From Corythoichthys intestinalis (taxonomy: Eukaryota; Chordata; Actinopteri; Syngnathiformes; Syngnathidae): a DNA stretch of 64,000 nt. The translations under genes were made by a program, and so were the position numbers. Positions 24,372 to 34,631 of this stretch are shown one piece after another (positions within the stretch are counted from its first letter, which is position 1; every line of letters starts with the position of its first letter). The notes beneath the pieces were generated by a model. It was not told where the DNA came from. It ran no database searches and worked only from the letters and a program-made list of their open reading frames with translations. The DNA lies in contig NC_080407.1 of assembly GCF_030265065.1 (NCBI RefSeq), positions 54,167,666-54,231,665 of the forward strand. The letters run 5' to 3'.

Positions 24372-24545
24372 AAACATCTGGTCCGCACCAGATAGTATGT
24401 GGTGCACACAAGAAACTATCAGGTGTGCACCAGAAACAATCTGTTCCTAAATTCCCTTTACTCCAGCCTTACTGTGGCTCAGCAAGAACAGATAGTATGT
24501 GGTGCGCACTACAAAACTATCTGGTGCGCACCAGCAAGTTCCCAT
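24372..24545. repeat. Hairpin-type small repeat carrying a znf219-like scrap
   Basis: The words CTGGTGCGCACCAG and AGATAGTATGTGGTGC recur in both orientations, so the DNA can fold on itself. Between them, 24444-24485 matches the znf219 coding exon at 18832-18873 at 36 of 42 positions. In the same frame it reads NSLYSSLTVAQQ against [12 protein letters not shown]. No target duplication could be fixed. Confidence 0.5.
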
Positions 24546-24548
24546 CTA

Positions 24549-25045
24549 CAGTGTATCACAAAAATGAGTACACCCCTCGCATTTCTGCAGATATTTACGT
24601 ATATCATTCATGGGACAACACCGACAAAATGACACTTTGACACAATGAAAAGTAGTCTGTGTGCAGCTTATACAGTAGAGTTAATTTTTCCCCTCAAAAT
24701 AACTCAAAATATAGCCATTAATATCCACGCCTCTTAGAAACTACATCCCTAAATGTCCAAATTGAGTACTGCTTGTCATTTTCCCTCCAAAATGTCATGT
24801 GACTCGTTACAGGAGTACCGTCAGCATTGCTGCAGAGATTGAAGAAGTGGGGGGTCAGCCTGTTAGTGCTCAGACCATACGCCGCACTCTACATCAAATT
24901 GGTGTGCATGGCTGTCACCCCAGGAGGAAGCCTCTTCTGAAGACGGGACACAAGAAAGCCCGCAAACAGTTTGCTGAAGACATGTCAACAAAGCACATGG
25001 ATTACTGGAACCATGTCCTATGGTCTGATGAGACGGTCGGGCTTT
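24549..25045 (+). mobile_element. Tc1/mariner fragment (GTATCACAAAAATGAG family)
   Basis: TA then CAGTGTATCACAAAAATGAG is a familiar fish Tc1 end. From about 24808 the plus strand reads YRSTVSIAAEIEEVGGQPVS, then TIRRTLHQIGVHGCHPRRKP and HVLWSDET, covering the second helix-turn-helix and the first Asp of the DDE core. The frame breaks off after WSDET, where unrelated repeat DNA begins. The amino end is also damaged. Confidence 0.85.
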
Positions 25046-25665
25046 CTTGTGTACCGTCTTCATGTTCTGTGCGAATTATTTCTTCAGTTACTGTTCCAGT
25101 TGTTTCATTAAAGTTATGGTATTTAGAAACACTGACAGTGGCGCCATAAGACTGTCATTATACAATCATAATTATGACATGACCCTGTCATGAGCATTAA
25201 TGAATGCTTATTACAGATGCCATTTAGTGTTATCTGGCAAATGATCTCACTTTTGAATAGATGTAAAAGATCCAAGCTGGACATAAATGGAGTCAGTGAC
25301 ATAATTTGCCGGACAACACTTAATGACATCTGTCATTAGCATTCAGTTATGCCCATGATAGTGTTAAAGTGAACCTCTATGAAGCTTTGAATCAATTGGC
25401 ACACCTGCTGTCTACACTGTTGTTGACCAACATGCCTCCTAGAATGCATTGCAGCACTACAAATGTAAATAACAATCAAAATTCATGTTCTGTGCTAATT
25501 ATTTCTTCAGTTACTGTTCCAGTTGTTCCAAGATCAAAGTTGGACATAAATGGAGTTAGTGACATAATTTGCCAGATGACATTTAATGTCATCTGTCATA
25601 AGCATTCATTAATGCCCATTACAGTGTCATGCCATAATTAGATGAAACTATGACCCTGCTGATGT
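25046..25665. repeat. CCGTAATTTTC repeat family, truncated copy
   Basis: It shares AATTATTTCTTCAGTTACTG, TGACATGACCCTGTCATGAG and AACATGCCTCCTAG words with 34798-35634. It is 5'- and 3'-truncated and abuts the Tc1 break at about 25045. Confidence 0.7.
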
Positions 25666-26617
25666 ATGTTGGGGACGCTGGAGCCCTATAATGGTAGGCG
25701 TGGCTAAACGGCAGATTAAAAGACTAATTTCTCGCCATCTGCACTTTGCCAAATTGTTGCATATAGTCAAATCGTCTCTAAATATGATTCTAATTCACAT
25801 AATAATGCTATTTAAGACTTTTTTTTATCCTGTCGTAGGCACTTTAATGCCGGTGAGAGTGATACAGACTCGCTCAAGATATAAAAGAGGTGTCATTCAA
25901 CTATTCAGTCGATTTATCATCAGAAATGTTATGAAAATATTTCACAAAGGTTGAAAAGTTACCTCGTGTTGCTTTAAGAACTACTACTTTCGGGGCTCAG
26001 TGTATTTTCGCTTGTTTGACGTTATGTATTTTTGACGCAATGGCGTCCTCTAGTGGACATGTTCCCAACCACAACAACGTGTATATTGCTGTGCGCATGC
26101 GCATGGGTTATCGTGCAAGCGCCGCCGATTTGACACTGCACGGCCAAAGAAAACCTTCCACATGAAATATTCAGCCTCGCCTTTCACCAGGATAATAAAG
26201 TAAGATGAATTTTAGGATTATGACAAATTTGCATGACGGACCTCGTTGGTAGCAAGCGACAATCACTTTGTGTGGTCGATTTCTATGAAGCTAGCTTCAG
26301 GGGCTTAGCATCTAAGCCAAACTCCGTTGGCAGAATGCTACATTTCAGGAAAGAAAAAAACTGATCGCCTAAACACACGGTCGACAACTGCATTTTTTAA
26401 AATATATGTATGCTTTAAAAAGTAAGTTTTAAACTCGACGTGTGCCGTTTAGGAGGGTGGAGCAGAATGTGTGTTTTTAGTCACATGTATTTCACTTGTC
26501 AATAATATTAGTTCAAATATTATTTATATTAGGACAAAAAAATTAAAGTCTCATTGACTAAAATATCTGGCCTGGGTTGTTGGTGGAAATTTAGGGAAAT
26601 TTCAACCAATGTACATA
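25666..26617. other. Intergenic, old repeat pieces only
   Basis: A stretch at 25921-25975 (AATGTTATGAAAATATTTC, GGTTGAAAAGTTAC) matches 12128-12180 just after the 28S pseudogene, so both are pieces of one interspersed repeat. CTCTAGTGG near 26050 is also repeat-like. No gene was recognised. Confidence 0.4.
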
Positions 26618-28105
26618 CACTACTGTTCAAAAGTTTGGGGTCACTTAGAAATTTCCTCCTTTTTGAAAGAAAAGCCGTTTTTTTCAATGGAAATAACATT
26701 AAAATAATCAGGAAATGCGGTAAATGACTATTCTAGCGGGAAATGTCCGGTTTTAATGCAATATCTATTAGAGGTGGGAATCTTTGGGCACCTAACGATT
26801 CGATTACGATTCAGAGGCTCCGATTCGATTATAAATCGATTATTGATGCACCACAATCCCCCCCGCTTTTAATTTTTTTGTACACTAAAATTGTTCAAAA
26901 ATCCTCTCAGGCTAAATAAATTACTATTTCAGTATAAAGTTAACTGTTAAAAACAGTAAATAAGTAAATCAAGTCCCCGTTCTGTATCGGCAGCTTTAAA
27001 CCACATTCAATTAATTTAATGTTGTGAATCAATCGTTAAAGTTGTTAAAATTGCTCCTGTTATTCCATAATTTCCCTTATGTCTACTTTCAACGTGAAAG
27101 TTGTAAAACTGTTTCATCATTTAAAGATAGAATCAAGTCAAGATTTTGCCGATTTTTTTTTTTTTTTTTTTTTTTTTAGATGAAAAGTAATTAGGTTCGC
27201 TACAACAGTGCCTTCTAGAGAAGTCTACTGCTTTAAGATGGCGCCTGTTTACTAGCGCGGGAAAGTATCATTTCGCATCTAGTTCTTGGTATATGTGATA
27301 TCTACCATAGCCGAATGTTGCCGTATGTTTGTAGCAACTAGCGCTGTTTGTAGCGGCTGACGGCCGCAGTCAGGTATTGTTGTTGGTTTTTTTTTATCTA
27401 GCGGCATGAGTTGAACATGATATTTACTCTCGGTCCGTTCCTCATTGCGTCCTGAAGAACGCGCTGTGTTATATTTCCGCTTTACCTTGTATAATTCAAT
27501 AATCGGAATTTGGATGTTTGTGAATCGTTCTCGAATCTTCCACGGCCAAATCGCGAATAATCTAAGAATCGGAAACTTTGCACGCCTCTAATATCTATGT
27601 AGTTTTGTAAAGAGGTCCATTTACAGCAAACATCACTCCAGTGTTCTAATGGTACATTGTGCTTGGTAGTTGCCTTAGAAAGATAATAGATGATTAGAAA
27701 ACCTTGTGAATTATGTTGACACAGCTCAAAACTGTTTTGTTGGTTAGAGCAGCTATAAAACGGATCCTCCTTTGAGCTACTTGGGTATCTGGAGCATCAC
27801 CTTTGTAGGTTTGATTAAACTCTCAAAATGGCCAGAAAAAGACAACTTTCACATGAAACTTGACAATCTGTTCTTCATAAGAGAAATTGCCAAGAAATTG
27901 AAGATTTCCTATACCGCTGTGTACCACTCCCTTCAGAGAGCAGTACAAACAAGATCTAACCAGAGTGGAAAGAGAAGCGGGAGTCCCCGCCGCACAACAG
28001 AGCAAGACTAGTACATAAGAGTCTCTAGTTTGAGAAATTGATGCCTCGCAGGTCCTCATCTAGCAGATTCATTGAACTATATCGTGATGCTAGCTTGACA
28101 GTACA
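26618..28105 (+). mobile_element. Tc1/mariner element (CACTACTGTTCAAAAG family), truncated and interrupted
   Basis: TA then CACTACTGTTCAAAAGTTTG marks the left end. After an 822-bp hAT insertion the element resumes at 27591, and the plus strand reads MARKRQLSHET near 27828, the start of a transposase, with several stops soon after. The right part is missing; the remnant fades out just before the taf6l 5' region. Confidence 0.8.
26769..27590. mobile_element. hAT-type miniature element, 822 bp, with 8-bp target duplication
   Basis: It is bounded by TAGAGGTGGGAATCTTTGG and CTTTGCACGCCTCTA. Both sides carry ATATCTAT (26761-26768 and 27591-27598). The interior has ATCGATTA and GATTCGATTA words next to each end and no coding frame. 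It is inserted in the Tc1 remnant above and so is younger than it. Confidence 0.9.
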
Positions 28106-28189
28106 ATAACATGCTCTTTTTTCCAATTTTTATATTTTTTAACCAGGCTTACCTCACTTTCAGCCACCGCATGTTAAGAGACCAAACGG

Positions 28190-31100
28190 ATGGCGGAGCG
28201 AGAGGAGCGACGCTTCGCCGAAGTGTCCAGGGACTCGGTCAAACTGATGGCCGAGAGCACCGGCGTGGAGCTGGCCGACGACGTGGCAGCTCTGCTGGCT
28301 GAGGATGTCTGCTACCGGCTCAGGGAGGCCACACAGGTAACCATTCTTTCTGGATCCAAATCCATGATAGAAACGAAATAATACATCCACAATTCAACAG
28401 GGCAGCTCTCATTTCATGAGGCACGCGAAGAGAAGGAAGCTGACAGTGGAAGACTTCAACAGAGCTCTGCGCTGGAGCAATGTGGAGGTACAACTAGAAA
28501 TGCCGTCAAAACATTACCTGCGGACTTGTAAACCCTACTATGAAACTCCCCAAGGCCGTTTGTGGCTATGGGTCCCAAGATGTGCTCCCTTTCCGTGCTG
28601 TAAAAGAAGGGGAGCTTTTCTTCACTGAGGAGCGCGACATCAACTTGGTGGAGTTGGCCCTGGCCACCAACATTCCCAAGGGCTGTGCCGAGACCATGGT
28701 CCGAGGTAAGCCGAGCCCTGGAATGTAAACAACAGTCCATCATAATTTCATAAAATGTTATGTTTTTTGCTGGGGGGCTTAGTGAACGTGTCGTACCTGG
28801 ACGGGAAAGGGAACGTGGAACCTCAAGGAACAGGTAAGAGCATGTCAGCCCGCGACCTAAACAACAGAGACTGTAACCCATTCTTATGTTCCTCAAGTTC
28901 CCTCTGCGGTCCAGTCCCTTTCGGAAGACCTTTTGAAGTACTACCAGCAGATGACGAGGGCCATTCTTGGAGAAGATGCACAGCTCATGAAGGTAAACCT
29001 GGCGCCGTGTCCTGGCTTGGATACTGCGCGCTCCATCAATAGACTTCACTATTAGTTGACGAGGCTTGGGGCCAAAACCAAATCCGCTAGCGACCTACAA
29101 CCAAAACAGGCACCTCCCTTAGGCATATATGAGTCTCCAGTAGCAGCGACATCAAAAAATTCAAAGTCTTTTCCTAATAAAATTCAGATTATTTTTTTAT
29201 ACAAGTATAACAAAACTTTCTGTGTACATTTGGCCGTATGTTTAGGGTCATTGTCTTGTTGAAAGACCCAGTGACGACCCATCTTCAGCTTTCGGGCAGA
29301 GGGCAACAGATTTTGATTTAAAATGTCCTGGTATTTCAAAGCATTCATGATGCCATGCACCCTAACAAGGTTCCCAGGGCCTTTGGAAGTGAAACAGCCC
29401 CACAGCATCACTGACCCACCCCCATACTTCACAGTGGGTATGAGGTGCTTTTCAGCATGCCCGTCTTTCGTGGCACACCAGACCCACTTAGAGGGTTTGT
29501 TGCCAAAAAGCTCAATCTTGGTCTCAACTGACCAAAGCACACGGTCCCAGTTGAAGCCCCAATACCACTTGGCGAACTCCAGACGTTTGCATTTATGATT
29601 GTGAGTGAGGAAAGGTTTTCTCCGTGCATGCCTCCCAAACAGCTTGTTGGCGCGCTACCGTCTAAGCCAGGGGTGGGCAAACTGGCCCTCGAGGGCTGCA
29701 GTGGGTCCTGGTCTTTGTTCCAACTGATTCAGCACACACAGTATAACCAATGAGGTTTCAGTGGAAACAAGGAGCACCTGACTGCAATCAACTGATTGCA
29801 CTTGTAAGAAACCAGATTGGTGAAAAGCTGTCCTCATGATGGGTATGAACAAAAACCCGCACCCACTGTGGCCCTTTGTGGAATAGTTTGCCCACCCCTG
29901 GTCTAAGCACAAATATTCCTCTAAGAATAAAAAGAACTCTTACCGTGACAAAATGGCGGAGAGCCAACGCCCCGATCAGAGTCAGAAGAGGAATAAAGCC
30001 AAGCGATTCGTACGTCATCCAATGGCGGACTCTGACGGGGTGGAGAATGCTCCTGGCTTTATAACAGTACATCTCGTGAGCTCGAAGGTGGCCAGCCTCT
30101 AAGCTCAGAAGATGAACCATTTTGCCCATATTCCCTCCCCGCTATGGTATGAGATTCCCTCCCAGTTAGGGTTTGTTGTTTATCTCATGAGATTCCCTCC
30201 CAACTGTGGAACCCAAGCACCAGAATGGCTTGAAAAACAATAACAGGAAGTTGTTACAATGAAGGTCACAGAGGCAATCATACATCACAAAGGCATAATG
30301 TGCTAATTCACTTCGGGTCACATAATATTTTCCCCCATCAGGCCCCCAACGGGAAGGCGTGGCACAATGTTTGTAGGAGCTGTCTTGTCAACTTATGATG
30401 AAGTATATGCTCCATCTAAGCTCTTCCCTTCTTCTAGGTGGCTCTGCTGGACCTGCAGTCAAACTCCAAAATTGCGGCTTTGCTTCCATACTTTGTTTAT
30501 GTCATCAGTGGGGTAGGATTTTCCGCTAAGGTCTCTGATTGCATATTCTATATGTGAAGACACGATCTTGGTCTTTGCAGGTGAAGTCGGTCAGCCACGA
30601 TCTAGAGCAGCTCAACAGGCTCCTGCACATGGTGAAGAGTCTGGTCCAGAATCCGTACTTGTACCTGGGCTCGTACGTGCGCAGCTTGGTCTCCAGTGTC
30701 ATGTACTGCATCCTGGAGCCTCTGGCGGCCTCCATCAACCCGCTCAACGACCACTGGACCCTGAGGGACTACGCCGCCCTGCTGCTCAGCCACATCTTCT
30801 GGACTCACGGAGATCTGGTGAGCGGGCTCTATCACCAGATCCTCCTGTCCCTTCAGAAGGTTCTGTCGGATCCCGTGAGACCGCTGTGCTCCCACTACGG
30901 CGCTGTGGTGGGCCTACACGCTCTGGGATGGAAGGTACCGTATGACCCGCGGGGTCTGTTGGTTCCTCATTAGATCACCTGGTCAACTGATTTATTAAAA
31001 ATCAAAGGATCTGTGAAATATCTTTGTTTCTAGGCTGTTGAAAGAGTTCTGTTCCCACACCTTCCTGCCTACTGGGCCAACTTGCAGGCTGTGCTGGACG

Positions 31101-33254
31101 ACTATTCGGTGTCCAACGCCCAGGTCAAAGCGGATGGACACAAGGTCTACGGCGCCATCTTGGTGAGTCCTAAAATAGTCGGAAAAGCTGAATTGATTGA
31201 CTATAAATGATGTATCTTTTCAAAACATCTCTTCAAAACTGGGGCTGCAGCTATCGATTAATTTAGTAGTCGATTAATCAATGAACTAGTTATTTCGAAA
31301 ATTACATAAATAAATACAACAAAAGAACAATTTGCTAACTTACATAGCAAAAGTCGGCTAGCTTAAATGCAATAAAAAATTTTTTAAACAATGCTCTTAA
31401 AAAATTGTTCAAACACATATTCCCACAAAAAACGGCTAAATATACCTATAAACTAATATTAAATTCCATGAAGAAACATTAGCTTAAACAAAAACTTACC
31501 TTATGTTGGTCTTTACTGGGTGCAGCTGGATTCCGCAATGTGAAATGAGTTATATTCACTCTTGCCACGAGAGAGCAAATGTATTCAGACAAATCAATAA
31601 AACTAAATGCCAAAATTTTGAAAACAAACCATGACAACGCCACTTTAATTAAACAAATACTCGAAGCAGCAAAACATAATCCGAATGTATTTCTAGGGCT
31701 GTCCAAATTATCGCGTTAACGGGCGGTAATTAGTTTTTAAAAATTAATCATGTTAAAATATTTGACGCAATTAACGCACATGCCCCGCTCAAACAGACTA
31801 AAATGACAGTACAGTGTAATGTCCGCTTGTTACTTGTCTGGCACCCTCTGCTGGCATATGGGTCCAACTGATTTTATGGGTTAGTACCATGAGTGAGCAT
31901 GGTGTAATTATTGAAATCAACAATGGCGAGTTACTAGTTTATATTTTGATTGAAAATTTTACAAATTTTAATAAAACGAAAACATTAAGAGGGGTTTTAA
32001 TATAAAATTTGTACAACTTGTAATAACATTTATCTTTTAAGTACTACAAGTCTTTCTATCCATGGATCGCTTTAAGAGAATGTTAATAATGTTAATGCCA
32101 TCTTGTTGATTTATTGCTATAATAAACATATACAGTACTTATGTACCGTATGTTGAATGTATATATCCGTCTTATCTTTCCATTCCAACAATAATTTACA
32201 GAAAAATATGGCATATTTTATAGATAGTTTGAATTGCGATTAATTACGATTATTTTTAAGCTGTAATTAACTCGATTAAAAATTTTAATCGTTTGACAGC
32301 CCTAGTTTTTTCTCATCGAATTACTCGAGTTAATCATTGCAGCACGAATCAAAACGCCCATTTTGGTGCACGGTAGGTGGCGGTGGAGCGCTTACTTAAG
32401 ATGAAGGCCCTGGCGGCGGACGGAGGCCCCGGCGCACAATTGGGATCTGCAGCTAGCGCTCTGAGGTACGGGGTCAGCTCCCCCGGTCTCAGCCCGCCGC
32501 CGGAACCTCTGTCCGAGGCCGCCTTGGGCATCGCCAGCCACCTTCAGACGGGCGGCGCCGGGTGCCCGTGGGAGGACTGGACCCCCGTCCCGCTCCCCGC
32601 TATGTATTGTGAGCTGTACTCCTTCTTCGGAGACAGCCTGGCCGTGCGCTTCTGCACAGGGCCCGGATTTGGCAGCGACCCGGCGCAGCCCAGCGATGCC
32701 AGGAAAGACCCTCCCGGGCCCCCCTCCAATCACGACACCGCCCGCAAGATGCCCCAGCTCACGGCCAACCTGAACATTAGCCCCAGGCGGGATGGGAGTC
32801 CCCGGGCCGACCCACCTCCGCCCAGCCTGGCTGCTACTGGAAGGTACAAAATCAGCTTCTCTCATTTGATCCGGCTTTTTCAAAAAGTAAACCGAGTTGT
32901 TGTCCCCGCCGCAGGGCCGTGGCTCGCTCCTCGTCTTCATCCGTTCAGCGTTCCCGTTCTTCGGCGTCACGGTCAGGCCAGCGGCAGGCGGGTCCATCTC
33001 GTGACATTTTCCCAAAAGCGCGCTTTACCTCTCCTCAAGCGGGACCTCCGGTATTCTCCTTCCTCATCGGCGGCATAGAAATGGGCCGCAGTTGCCGAGG
33101 TCGCCGGCCTTTCCAGACCGCCTTCGCCCCAACTCCAGCCCCAGCTGCTGTCCTGCCGCGCGCCTATGCTCACAAACTGCCCGTCATCGGTCGGGTGGGG
33201 AAACCCGTTCGACGTTGGGCTCGCTCCCACTATTCTCTTCACCTTCCACTTTAG
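28190..33254 (+). CDS. taf6l: TAF6L, PCAF/SAGA-associated factor 65 alpha
   Basis: Histone-fold and HEAT-repeat subunit of SAGA/PCAF-type acetyltransferase coactivators in the nucleus. Ten exons: 28190-28336, 28401-28487, 28555-28705, 28783-28833, 28898-28992, 30438-30512, 30581-30934, 31034-31162, 32377-32843, 32915-33254. They encode 631 residues against about 622 in human. Residues 1-78 form the histone fold (ESTGVELADDVAALLAEDVC, KRRKLTVEDFNRALRWSNVE). NLVELALATNIPKGCAETMV and VSYLDGKG follow. A HEAT region of roughly residues 175-365 includes EPLAASINPLNDHWTLRDYA and KADGHKVYGAILVAVERLLK. The tail ends in an Arg-rich segment with PVRRWARSHYSLHLPL. These are TAF6L wordings, distinct from TAF6. 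Intron 5 holds Tc1, hAT and LTR pieces; intron 8 holds nested hAT-type elements. Confidence 0.96.
29215..29660 (-). mobile_element. Tc1/mariner fragment, catalytic part, in taf6l intron 5
   Basis: Minus-strand frame LWSVETKIELFGNKPSKWVW, MLWGCFTSKGPGNL and WVFQQDNDPKHTAKCTQK. This is the same family as 6337-6990. The first catalytic Asp block reads SVET where SDET is usual. Neither terminal repeat is present. Confidence 0.85.
29668..29900. mobile_element. hAT-type miniature element, 233 bp, with 8-bp target duplication
   Basis: Ends CAGGGGTGGGCAAACTGG and GTTTGCCCACCCCTG are perfect inverted repeats at the tips. GTCTAAGC stands on both sides (29660-29667 and 29901-29908). It is non-coding and looks young. 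Confidence 0.95.
29909..30341 (-). mobile_element. LTR retroelement fossil, partial LTR in taf6l intron 5
   Basis: It shares GGAGAGCCAACGC, GAATAAAGCCAAGCGA, GAGATTCCCTCC and the end CATAATATTTTCCCCCATCA with the solo LTR at 21866-22675. It has one LTR end only and no internal region. It is diverged from the other copy and so is old. Confidence 0.5.
31243..32345. mobile_element. Nested hAT-type elements in taf6l intron 8
   Basis: The outer element runs from GGGGCTGCAGCTATCGATTA (about 31240) to GAGTTAATCATTGCAGCAC (about 32345). It shares its interior with pieces at 50820-52625 and 60690-60955. Inside it, 31694-32304 is a TAGGGCTGTC...GACAGCCCTA element of the family also found at 46454 and 49576. 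The flanks of the inner element agree at only about 6 of 8 bases, so its duplication has aged. Neither element encodes protein. Confidence 0.8.
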
Positions 33255-33300
33255 TGCCGGGGCACGCGTGTAGGAATGCACTTTTCAAATTGCACGTCAA

Positions 33301-33306
33301 AATAAA
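33301..33306 (+). terminator. taf6l: taf6l poly(A) signal AATAAA
   Basis: AATAAA lies 46 bases after the taf6l stop codon, in a fitting position for a very short 3' UTR. The next 760 bases to fis1 hold no gene and are AT-rich. Confidence 0.7.
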
Positions 33307-34072
33307 GTCAACTGTGACGGACTGATTTCCCCAAAGCTAATTTCTTCTTCTTTTTATACACTTACTTTCATTAGTTGTGTTTCTACATTTTCGGTTCTTT
33401 TGTTAATGTCCGCTTACGGAACACGCTAACAAAAGCGGGTTTTCATCTCTCAAGTCTCAATGGCACTTTGGCCAGAACATTTGAAGATAGGTTCAGTAGT
33501 GAAGAGAAATAATTAAATTGAATGTAAAAATTTTATTGCTAATTCTAATGCCCCTTATTTTATTGTAATTATTTTAAAATTAATTAGGGGCAAGGAGAAC
33601 TAGCCAATCAGACTGCAAAGACAACACGTGTGACAAGCTTTGTCTCATTCGTTTATGTATATTTGAAGGAGAAAAGATGTCTTAATAGAGAGACAGTTTG
33701 AAAATTGTGTTAAAAACATTTTATAAATGTTTTGAGTTATGGTTTAACATATATGGATATAAAAATAAGTCAAAATACTACGTTAAAGATGTGCGTACTT
33801 ACATTTTTGTCGTGTCGCCAGCAGATGCCGACATTTACGCTAACTAGCAGCCCGCGCGCGCAAAGCAACCTGGGATACGGGTATGACGTATCCATTTGAG
33901 TCGCATATTTATTTAAATAAAAAAATATAAATACGTAATATTGGCGCTTAAATGAATTCATTTCGATGTTGGCGAACAAAAATATTTATAAATTTTATTT
34001 CTTCAGCTACGTTTTTGTCACGCCAACGTAAATTGAAGTTGGGCGTGGCGAAGCCGTCCCACTTCCGCAAAC

Positions 34073-34565
34073 ATGGAGGCTGTGTTGAGCGACGTAGTGG
34101 CGCCTGAGGATCTACTTGTAAGCTTAAAAGAACGTTTTTCCTCCCCTCTCGTCGTTCGACAGCTCGCAGTCTGGCCGACGGGCTTGCGTCTAATACCGCT
34201 TCCACCCTGACAAAAGACTAAACCTTTGTTTGGCTCACTTATTGGTCGCGTCACGGAGCTAGCTAATGCTAACACTACTTTAGATTTCATGTAGTCATGC
34301 TAAGTTTTTAAACAACGAGCCTAGAGGGGGAAAAAAGTTACATTTAAATACCACTCCTGCTTACAAACACTTGAACGTCATCTCATATTAATTGGGAAGA
34401 CTTTCAATTTAACTCTTTCAATTCCATTGACAGTGATAGACGTCAAATCACGTGGCTCTTTACCCTCTGTCCGTCGCGGATTTTTTTTCAATTTAAACAT
34501 AAATAAATACAGTATTTAAAAATGTTTAGATACATGCTTGTATACGTTTCCAAATCATTGTTTTG

Positions 34566-34631
<66 letters not shown>

